Under the pieces are notes generated by a model that saw only the letters and a program-made list of their open reading frames with translations, was not told where the DNA came from and made no database searches. The translations under genes and the position numbers were made by a program. Source: Selaginella moellendorffii (taxonomy: Eukaryota > Streptophyta > Lycopodiopsida > Selaginellales > Selaginellaceae). From it: a stretch of DNA of 24,626 bases. The stretch covers positions 1,172,191 through 1,196,816 of the forward strand of contig NW_003314271.1 of assembly GCF_000143415.4 (NCBI RefSeq), written 5' to 3'. Positions 8,931 through 16,583 of the stretch are shown here, piece by piece (the stretch's first letter is position 1; every line of letters starts with the position of its first letter).

Positions 8931-9923
8931 TGTTGCGAATGTGACTTCGGGTATCGAAAATTATCTGTCAGTTGGGTTCTCTTTATCAGCCCGTCTTATT
9001 CAAGTGTTGGTATACTGGGCTTAGCATCTGTACTTAGTCAGATGGACATAAGGTAGGAACTCTTATGTGTTTTTAGCTGAGCATTCTCGGCCTGGCTCTT
9101 AGTTCTCTTTTGCTCTGTCTTGCATTGGCTTGGCAAGAACCCTCACGTATTGAGACTAGTCCCTCAATATCGTTGAATGATAGCTTACCATATTTGCCAA
9201 ACACCCTCGCTATCATGCCTTTTGTGTTAGTCTCAATTTGGTCCCAAATGCTATTTATGGAAAATGTCAAAATTTGCTCATTTGGCATATCTATAGAATG
9301 TAGATATTGTCCTGAACACAATAGTGTTCATCCCATGTCCAAATTCGCAATCTAGGGACATTCCATATTTAGTAAGATTTAAGTTTGTCCCAAAGACTAA
9401 CTCCTGATACTAAGGGAGGTTTGGGGTGAAAGCCCAAAGTTTGTGTTCCTGAAGGGGGGAGGGGGGTGGGGGTTGTGGAAAGTTCCAAATGTATAATAAG
9501 GATAGTGGGTAGGTTGGGTATGGCCAACTAAACTGAGGTATAGTTTAACTCCCACTTGCATGCCTGTCTTTGTTCTGCATCTAGCTTGGGTCTAAGCCCA
9601 AGTTCCACACCATGTTAGTTACCATACTAGTTAGTGGAGTACCTATATCCTCGCATGAGGCCACCGGTATGCTAAAATAGCACCAGACTCCATTTGGCTC
9701 CGTTTTGCGTGTTAGTCCTAGTGTTGGGATGCTAGATGCTCTAGGACTCCTCCAAGTCACTCTATGCTCCTGTCCCTTCACTCTTTGGGCTATATGCTCA
9801 GGAGTTACTCCATGGTTCGGTTCCATCACTCCTAGGCTCCATGCTTGGGAGTTGGGCTCTGTTATTTCATTCAGCTACCCAAGGCCCTAAAACTCAAGTT
9901 CTATTCTACTATCCTTTAGACAC

Positions 9924-9961
9924 ATGGCATGTGGCATGTGGCATGTGACATGTGGCACATT
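9924..9961. repeat. Heptamer tandem repeat (TGGCATG)n
   Basis: About five copies of a 7-bp unit GGCATGT with one variant (GACATGT). It is absent from the related fragment at 14921-15240, which ends before this point. Confidence 0.85.
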
Positions 9962-9990
9962 GGAGGGTTTAGGTTCTGCTTCATGGTGTT

Positions 9991-10019
9991 ATCCTATAGT
10001 AAAATACCATAGGATAAAG
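9991..10019. repeat. 9-bp perfect inverted repeat
   Basis: TTATCCTAT (9991-9999) and ATAGGATAA (10011-10019) around an 11-nt loop. Confidence 0.8.
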
Positions 10020-10269
10020 GGTAAAAACCACGTGTGCTACAATTGTTATTTCCAACTTCTATGGCATGTGATTACATAGTGTCTTTTATTCTTGGTGTCC
10101 TTCTGTCTCAAATTGATGTAGAGTGTCATTATAACATCAATTAAAGAGTTATAGATGATAAATTTTTGATTTTGGAGAATATTTGAAGAGTGAATTTATA
10201 GGAAGATGATGTTTATGAGCTTGAATGGATTTCTGCTAATAGGGAATTCAATGTAAGTAACAACTCAAG

Positions 10270-10437
10270 AGACAATCCATAGGGGTTTAAATATAAAAGG
10301 AAAAGGGCTTATGAACAAGGGTGCACCTCTTTTTTCAATTAGTTAAGAGTTTTGAAATATTTAGGGTTAAACATTCTTGGGTTTGAATAATACTGGGTTG
10401 GATGACCTCCAGGGAAGTCTTAATTCAGAAACTTACA
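10270..10437 (+). repeat. 5S rRNA-derived (Cassandra-like) LTR copy A
   Basis: A TATA-like AAATATAAAAGG (10289-10300) is followed about 20-25 nt later by GGGTGC, then a roughly 120-nt domain that follows plant 5S rRNA in order. The best part is 10366-10420 (GTTAA..CTTGGG..TACT..TGACCTCC.GGGAAGTC), the internal-control C-box end, about three-quarters identical to the 5S sequence I know. Changes are mostly C-to-T and G-to-A. Cassandra TRIMs are known to carry a 5S domain in their LTRs. Copy B is at 11405-11578. The outer LTR ends are not certain. Confidence 0.65.
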
Positions 10438-10472
10438 TTCAATTATTTTAAAGATAGTTTTGAATGTAAGTT
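10430..10472. repeat. 13-bp perfect inverted repeat
   Basis: AACTTACATTCAA (10430-10442) and its exact complement TTGAATGTAAGTT (10460-10472), loop 17 nt. It straddles the end of the 5S-like copy A. Confidence 0.85.
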
Positions 10473-11189
10473 AGTCATTTTGCAAGGTAAATATTAATCC
10501 TTCAATCTACTATCTTACTTTTTCCCAACATTTTATTATTTCTAGGCCTAAGCCACCTTCTTATATTCATAGTATTTTTTCTTCATTTATGGTATTTCCT
10601 TCTTCTAGCACATTAGTCATTTATGACTCTTATAATTCTCATTCTCAATTTGATATTAAGTTAAGTATTTTTTATCCTCCTTATACTAATTTAAATGTTG
10701 AGCATATGTGTGAAGCTGAAAAATCCTGATTTTGTTTCGTTAGCAAAGTTTTTTATTAGAGTTTTCTTTTGTTCCATGGGTTTAGTCACTTTTAATAGAG
10801 TTTTAAGTTGAATGCATGTCCCTAGTTGTGGGTGCCGCTAAAAGCCTTTTGTTTTTATTTCTATTGAGGGTGTTGATATTTTTATTAATTTTCTCACTTC
10901 AAGTGTTGAATTATATGTTGAGGAGGTTGAACAATGTGAATCTCTTGCTTACCTTATGATGGTTGAAATATTTTATAATAGGACATCCCCTATTTTCTAA
11001 GTTCTTAGCATATTTCTTTTTTCTTATCTCTCCTTTTCCACTTTAATAGCTACTAAAAATTCCTCTTTGATGCTTCTTTATTCATTTTTTTCCATAATAT
11101 TTCTTTCTTAATTTTTCTTACTTTCTTCTCTTCAAACATTTTTTTCTTCAGAGGAGAGGGTAGAGGGGACGAACAGGAGTCTGGCCCAA
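10473..11189. other. T-rich stretch between the two 5S-like copies, no assigned gene
   Basis: Very T-rich on the plus strand, with pyrimidine runs at 11000-11150. Two short stop-free stretches look protein-like (about 10530-10728 and 10860-11000) but match no family I recognise. If copies A and B are LTRs of one element, this is its interior, longer than usual for Cassandra, and no PBS is visible after copy A. Confidence 0.35.
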
Positions 11190-11370
11190 ATGATGGAGTG
11201 AAGACAAACAAATATAGTAGTGGAGCGAGGATGAACAACATAAATTATGGAGTGAAGACAAGTATAGTGAATCTGAATGAAACTTTCAACCTCAACATAG
11301 TGAGGCCAAATGGATATAATAGTGGAATAAAGCCAAACATAAATGGTAAAATGAGGACAAGTGCAATAAG
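11190..11370. repeat. Degenerate tandem repeat
   Basis: Variants of ATGGAGTGAAGACAA and AATATAGTAGTGGA recur every 50-60 bp (11191, 11249, then weaker). Reading frames across it on both strands are repeat artefacts. Confidence 0.5.
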
Positions 11371-11404
11371 TTTGAATGGAATCAGTGTAAGCAACCAAAG
11401 GGAA

Positions 11405-11578
11405 TGATTTAAAAGACAGTCCATAGGGTTCAAATATAAAGGGAAAAGGCCCATGAATAAGAGTGCACCCCTTTTCTAATCGATTAAGGATTTTGGGATA
11501 TTTGAGGTTAAACATTCTTGGGTTTAAATAGTACTGGGCTGGGTGACTTCCTGGGAAGTTAAAATTTAAGAGTTTACA
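11405..11578 (+). repeat. 5S rRNA-derived (Cassandra-like) LTR copy B
   Basis: Clearly the same sequence as copy A: shared AGACARTCCATAGGG, AAATATAAA box (11432-11440), GAGTGCACC start and the 5S C-box-like end (11507-11560: TTGGG, TAGTACT, GGGTGAC, CCTGGGAAGT). The agreement with 5S is best in AGTACT..GG.TGGGTGAC..CCTGGGAAGT. Homology with copy A continues to about TTACA at 11578, then weakens. Confidence 0.65.
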
Positions 11579-11985
11579 ATTAGTACTTCAAAACTTTTTT
11601 TCCTTCTCCAAAAGGATAAAAAGAATGTGGAGAACAAACAAAGTGAGTCTAACTTCCCATATGTGGTGTTTGATGAGGACAAAAGTTAAAAGTCTAAGTT
11701 AATATAGGTTTTAAAGGTTTACCAAAATGAAAATATAGAAGTAGATTTTGCTAATGGTCGTGAGTTTGAGTTTATAGTGGTCTCAGAGAATGGTTGGTAG
11801 GCAAACTTAAAGATAGAATGTATCATTTACCATAATGATGTTTTATGGACTATAATAACTTTTGAAGTCCCTTTGACATGAACCACAAGAATATTTTTAA
11901 AATATTCTATGGCTTGTGGGATTTAAGGCTGTTAACACCTTAAGGGTTGAGAGGTTAGTCTAGGGTTCACTCTTTGTTTGTTTCA
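11579..11985 (+). other. Presumed 3' end of G2 5' LTR, no gene
   Basis: No reading frame of note; AT-rich. It ends GTTTCA directly before the PBS-like TTGGTATCGAAG, consistent with an LTR terminus in CA. Confidence 0.45.
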
Positions 11986-11997
11986 TTGGTATCGAAG
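11986..11997 (+). promoter_or_regulatory. G2 primer-binding-site-like sequence
   Basis: TTGGTATCGAAG, matching the first seven bases of the iMet-type PBS (TGGTATC). It follows a CA terminus and precedes the gag-like ATG at 12016. Confidence 0.6.
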
Positions 11998-12015
11998 TAA
12001 CATGTTCTTTTAAGG

Positions 12016-12360
12016 ATGGTGGAGGAGTGAGATATAGATTCTAATAAGGAGTATAGTGTTAGTGATGATGGCTATGATGAGGAGGATGAATCTCTTAATG
12101 ATGTTGTCGTGGTAAGGTCTCCAGATTTGTAAGGTTCAAAGTGACATTAAAGAAGTTAAGGATTCTATCAATCTCATTAAAGATTTCCTTCTTCGCATGA
12201 ACCCTCAAGGGTTGAATCAATCTCATGTCTGTGATTACTATTAATATGTTAAACATGTTAAGAATTATGGTATCATGGAATGGAAGTCATCACCAAATGT
12301 TTGTGGTAACCAAGAAGTTGATTTTTGGTTGGAATCGTGGAAAAGTTGTTGGTCTGTAGG
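12016..12360 (+). pseudogene. gag: G2 gag, N-terminal part (broken)
   Basis: ATG at 12016 is followed by a TGA at 12028-12030 and then an acidic stretch (SVSDDGYDEEDESLND). After a frame change near 12110-12125 comes a coiled-coil segment (VQSDIKEVKDSINLIKDFL) and, after a TAA around 12243, a gag-like NQEVDFWLESW. The order acidic segment, coil, capsid entry parallels G1 gag. The sequence ends abruptly at 12360 against an LTR fragment, and gag resumes at about 13106. Confidence 0.65.
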
Positions 12361-13105
12361 GGGTTCCAAAAGTATAGTAGGGATAGTGAGGTCCAGGAAC
12401 CAGTCTTGAAGGAACTCTCTAGTGGTGCTTCCAAACTGACTTGAGGTTGAGACTGGGGCCGAGGGGCCTTGGGTGGGAGTGAGCATGGACTCGGGTGGTG
12501 CCAAAGGGGCCACCCAAGGAAGTGCTCAAAAGCAGCTCCCACTCCCAAAAGGGAAATCGACTGCGGTGCTCCCAGCTCATGTGGAGTGGTGCCCCACCTG
12601 AGTACCTTGTGGCTCATTGGTCCTCGCCCTTCCTAGGGGCTTAGACCTTCCCTTCGGGATGGAAGTGGGGGGGTAGAGGTACCCATACTGGGCCGCTAGG
12701 CCACGCTGTTTCACCCCGATGTCCCGAAACGAGTGTTGCACCCAAGGCTTGGGATTTAGAGGGTCCCATGATCAAGTCTTGTGGTACCAACGGATGTTAG
12801 GAACCTGGAGGCTTGGTGTGTTTAGCTGCTTGTGCCTGCGGTGAGTGTAGCCGAACCTTAAGTCCAGTCTAACTTGGGGAGGGGGATTGGAAGAGATGTG
12901 GGAATCCGTGGATGGATGGCTAATGCTCTGTTACTCGTGTAGTGAGTAGCTAAAACCAAGTAGGAGCTGGTACAATAGGCTGGAACCTTGGCAAGGGGAC
13001 TTAGCAAAAGCCAAGGTAGTGTTGGTCGGATAGACAAGGTAAGTTGGCAAATTGGAAAGGAAAAATTTATAGCTTACAGTTTTGTGATCTTTGCCTTAGT
13101 CTCAC
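12361..13105 (+). mobile_element. G1-family LTR (R-U5) and leader fragment nested in G2 gag
   Basis: From 12364 (CCAAAAGTATAGTAGGGA) to AGCTTACA (13078) the sequence follows the G1 LTR core and downstream part closely, with inverted orientation relative to G1. After 13078 comes a degenerate PBS (TTTTGTGATCTTTG) and CCTTAGTCT, which matches the PBS/leader of D1 and D2. The upstream half of the LTR (start, tandem array, GGGTGAAAGCCC motif) is missing. G2 gag sequence flanks both sides. Confidence 0.8.
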
Positions 13106-13649
13106 AAGCACTTATAATAAGCTACTAAAGGTGCAATATTTCATTAAAGGTTTGAGCTCAGGGAATGTGTAGCAAAAGGTCAAGAAGGATTTTCCCACAA
13201 TGTTGATTGATGCTATCACAAAGGCTCAGATCTTTTCCCCTAAACTGTCAATCAACTTCGTCAAATTTGGTCAATAGGATGGTCTACATGGTAGTTAACA
13301 TGATGACCAACCCACCAATGCTTCATATTCAAGGAAGAAACAACTGTTGTTCCATTGTGGCTCAAAGAGTGGAGATGGTCACGAGGCCAAAAAAAATTAT
13401 TTGGACCAACATGAGAAGGATAAGGTGGAGGGTAATTGTTTTCTTTGTTATAAGGCTAGACATCATAGCAAAGATTGTCCTCTTGGGAAGGGATCAAAGA
13501 ATGCTAAGGTGAATGTGATGGAATTTATTATGGATATAGCTCAAATATCTGTTGTGGTGACTCTTCCACACCCTGTGGCAAAAATTCAAGAATCTAAATC
13601 TCAAGTTCATATCAACTTTGTAAAGTTTAATGGTTCTATACTTGATTAA
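13106..13649 (+). pseudogene. gag: G2 gag, C-terminal part with intact CCHC knuckle
   Basis: The stretch from about 13130 reads KVQYFIKGLSSG and DFPTMLIDAITKAQ, the conserved end of the gag capsid domain, with a TAG at about 13170. A shift then leads into the open frame 13347-13649, which carries CFLCYKARHHSKDC (13437-13478), a complete C-x2-C-x4-H-x4-C knuckle for RNA binding. The frame ends TAA at 13647-13649, 16 bp before TRIM 2. Unlike G1, the first Cys of the knuckle is preserved. Gag is split by the LTR fragment at 12361-13105. Confidence 0.8.
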
Positions 13650-13665
13650 CTTGTGAAGGTATATG

Positions 13666-14263
13666 TGTAATGCATGTGATCATAGGATGAAATTTGGATA
13701 TACTGTCACTATGGATCCTTGAAACCTTAGGGGATAAATAAGGATAAATTAGCCATTAAAGGCTCTCTCATCAAGCAATTGCCCTGGAGAGAGATAATGT
13801 GTGTTATATGTGGTATTAGAGCAAATGGCATTAGTTCAATTCTCATTGATTAATGGCTACTTAAAATATAATATACTTTTGAGTAAAGTATATTCCTACC
13901 TCTAAAAATTGAAATACATATTAGGCATCCATGAGTATGAAATAGTTGATCTACACAATGGAAAGATTGGTAAAAATACGAAAATCAATGTGCTAATTCC
14001 CCTCGTCTTAGTAAGGGTTGTTATACTAGTTCCCCATGGCTTAGTAAAGGTTGTTAGTCAATAGTTAATGAGGACATTGACATTTTTTAAAGGGGAGTGA
14101 GTGTAATGCATGTGATTATAGAATGAAATTTGAATATGCTGTCACCATAAATCCTTGAAACCTTGGAAAATAAATAGAGATGAAATAATCAATAAAGACT
14201 CTCTTATCAAGCAATTGCTTCTTTTCCAATTGGTTTAAGGGGAGAAAAATAGAATATACTATA
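13666..14263 (+). mobile_element. TRIM element 2 (598 bp), same family as TRIM 1
   Basis: 5' LTR 13666-13808 (143 bp, with an internal deletion near its end), 2-nt spacer, PBS TGGTATTAGAGC (13811-13822), interior, polypurine tract AAAGGGGAGTGAG (near 14089-14101), 3' LTR 14102-14263 (162 bp, the same length as both LTRs of TRIM 1). It is much more decayed than TRIM 1, mostly C-to-T/G-to-A. No convincing target duplication was seen (ATATG against CCAAG). It separates G2 gag from the protease. Confidence 0.9.
14102..14263 (+). repeat. TRIM 2 3' LTR
   Basis: 162 bp, starts TGTAATGCATGTGAT and ends TACTATA (decayed from CACTACA). Preceded by the polypurine tract. Confidence 0.85.
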
Positions 14264-14892
14264 CCAAGGGGGACATTTAGGATCATGTGATTAGTATTCT
14301 TTTCAATCTAGAAGCTACACACAATTTTTTGAGCTCTAAGGTGGTGAAAAAACTTAGTTTGCTTATGGAAAAGAATTTAGTAATCTATGAGGTGGTTATC
14401 ACAAATGGATGTAACACTTGTGTTTATGGTGAATAGACTATAAGTGTTCCTTTGACGATTCAGGGGATTCTTGACCATCTTTCATTTTAGGTTATGGATC
14501 TTGGTTGTACAGATGTTATTCTTGGGAAGGAATGGTTTTATGAAAGAAAGTTAAGGATTGATTGGGAGCATAATGTTTTACATATCAAAGCTAGTGGCAC
14601 TGTGAAAGGGATTGTTAGGATAGATAACAATGATACTCTATTGATTAATACTTTGGAGTTAGTGATTTGCACATATGAAATAGCTAATTATTTCGTGGTG
14701 TACCTGTTTCTTTCTAATATAATCATGTCTAATTTGGAGTATATTTATGGGCATAGGGCTTAGGTGCTTCCATTCATGAGAAGTTCTGTGAGGTATTTCC
14801 GGATGAATTGCCTAATGGTTTGCCTCCCGCCATGGAATTCAACATGAGATTGACTTAGTTCTTGGAGTTACTCTTGTCACAAATATAACTGT
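14264..14892 (+). pseudogene. pol: G2 aspartic protease and start of reverse transcriptase
   Basis: After TRIM 2, NLEATHNFLSSKVVKKL (around 14310-14360) is the protease active-site region; the expected D-S-G is now N-L-E, so catalysis is lost. VPLTIQGIL and DLGCTDVILGKEWF (14494 onward, open to 14763) form the C-terminal protease motif. After TAG at 14761-14763, a shifted frame reads IHEKFCEVFPDELPNGLPP and then EIDLVLGVTL, the linker and first strand of RT. Homology stops near 14890 and an LTR fragment follows, so nearly all of RT, RNase H and integrase are deleted. Confidence 0.82.
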
Positions 14893-15244
14893 AGGTATTG
14901 AAAATTACTTGTCAGCTAATCCAAATATATAATAGGGATAGTGGGTAGGTTGGCATGGCCTACTAACATAAGGCATAGTCTAGCTCCTACTTGTGTGTTT
15001 ATCCTTGTTCTGCGTCTGACTTGGGTCTAAGCCTAAGTTCCATATTATATCAGCTAGTGGAGTATCTATATCCGTTAAGCCACCAGTATGCTAAAATAGA
15101 GCTAAACTTTGTTTGGCTCTGTTTTGCATATTGGTCCTAGCATTGGGATGCTGAATGTTCTAGAACTGTTAGAATTCACTCTGTGCTTTTATCCCTTGGC
15201 TCCTTGGGCTCACTTAAGAGTTATTCCATATATCAATACCTTTG
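14893..15244 (+). repeat. Deleted G2-type LTR fragment
   Basis: Contains GGTATTGAAAATTACTTGTCAG, similar to 8953-8976 near the LTR start, then jumps to the TATA-like core (14921) that matches 9483 onward, and runs parallel to 9483-9830. About 500 bp of the upstream LTR are missing. It ends at 15244 where D1 begins, so D1 was inserted into this LTR. Confidence 0.75.
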
Positions 15245-16568
15245 TGTGAGACACAAAATCCCTAGGCCCCAAAGTGGAGCTGAAAGGGTGCCACGTGGTA
15301 GTGGCCGAAGCAAAAGCCAAACAAGCGTAACACGTTTGGACTAAAAGCTCCGACTTGAAAAGGTCGAGAGTGGGAGTGGAACTCCCAATGAAGTGCTCGA
15401 GGAACAAGCATGAAGTGAAAGATAAGTGAGTATCTAGAAAAAGGATACAAGAGGACCGACACATGAAATGTGGAAGAGTCCGAGATGGAGTCCGAGATGG
15501 ACCGAGATGGAGTCCAAGGTCGAGACCGAGCCCGAGACCGGGATGGAGACGGGCTCGGTCTAGGGTTTGGGAGACGAACGCTTTGGGCTTTCACCCTCGG
15601 TCTCGGTCTCGGTCTCGGTCTAGGGGGTTTGGTGAGCTCCAAAAGTATAGTGAGGGGGAAGACTGCAGTGGAGCCAGTTTGGCCAAGAAAGGCCAGTTTG
15701 GCCCAGAAAGGCTGTACCCAGTGTTGGGTGATGAGCTGCCCACTGGGAAGTCCAAGACTAGAGTGAACACAGACCGACAGGGTAGCTTGGTGAAGTGTTC
15801 AAGAGCCGGCTTTAGTTCCCCTGGGAGATCGATGCTCCCAATCCAAGTGTGGGTGGCACTACCTACTTGGATACTTAGTGTGGCTCAATGGAACCTCGCT
15901 CTAAGCCCATGGCTAGAGCACCCAAAGGCAGAAGGCAAGGAGAGTACCCACGAGGCTTGCATAGGGCCACGGTGTTCTGAAATGTTGCCCCAAAGTCCCA
16001 GATTGTGGAAAGGAAGAAGAGTAGCCCTCTGGTGTGGTGACAAAGGACACAGTCACACAGTGAGGAAGTCCCAAAGGACAGTTGGACTTAGTGGTCGGGC
16101 CTGTAGGCCTTGATCCAGTGGCAGTGTTGGTGAACACCGCCATGGACAGGAAGGGACTTGGTGGGGACTGGAAAGGAGACATTGGGGAAGGCTATTCCCC
16201 ATGTCTGCAGGCATCCTAAGGATGCTATAGAGTGGATCTGGGATAGCCACTCATGGATGGATGGCCTAGTCTTTGAGAAACGGGATTGAAATGCAGGTGG
16301 TGTTGGACCACCGATGTGACCAAGGTGAATGGGCATGGCCTAGCATAACGGGCTGGTATGTTGGTGGTACCTTGGGGTGTCGGTCATAGAATCGGACATG
16401 TGGAGCACTTGGACCAAGTGCAAAGGTTGAGTGGCATAGATGCCATTCTCGGGGTTAGCAAGCCCCAAGTTCTGAATGGGACTTATGGAGGTTGTGAATG
16501 AGACTCCTCCAAGTGGTCGGAGGTGCAATTAAATGACTACAGTAGAATAGAAAATTTAGCCACTTACA
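15245..16568 (+). repeat. D1 5' LTR (1324 bp)
   Basis: Starts TGTGAGACACAAAATCC and ends CACTTACA, before a 2-nt spacer and PBS. Homologous throughout to 18882-20592, but with a much shorter tandem array and a local inversion near 15551-15628. The R-U5 half also resembles G1's LTR (GAGATCGA.TG, GTGGCTCAA.GGAAC, GAAAATTT..CTTACA). Confidence 0.88.
15466..15625. repeat. Short GAGATGGAGTCC/GAGACC array in D1 LTR
   Basis: About 90 bp of GAGATGGAGTCC and GAGACC units (15470-15560), then a segment (15560-15600) in inverted orientation followed by GGTCTC units. The corresponding D2 array is about 500 bp long. Confidence 0.85.
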
Positions 16569-16570
16569 AC

Positions 16571-16583
16571 TTAGTATCGGAGC
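16571..16583 (+). promoter_or_regulatory. D1 primer-binding site
   Basis: TTAGTATCGGAGC two nucleotides after the LTR end. It differs from the iMet PBS at G/A positions only. The D2 counterpart is at 20595-20607. Confidence 0.82.

Larger units (their letters stand above)
8931..10041 (+). repeat. LTR of the G2-type Gypsy family (5' portion)
   Basis: Starts TGTTGCGAATG after a polypurine tract. Contains GGGTGAAAGCCCAAAG (9424-9439), a G-rich run near 9456-9477, the TATA-like core GTATAATAAGGATAG (9491) and about 340 bp (9483-9830) that recur at 14921-15240. The region through 11985 may be one long LTR carrying a nested 5S-type repeat, because a PBS with the G2 gag follows 11985. The exact 3' end is uncertain. 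Confidence 0.65.

Noticed and set aside
9924-9961. CRISPR-like repeats
   Set aside because: A 7-bp direct tandem repeat without spacers in a plant retroelement region.
11132-11515. A 127-codon minus-strand frame with aromatic-rich repeats
   Set aside because: It overlaps the degenerate tandem repeat and the 5S-like copy; not a plausible protein.
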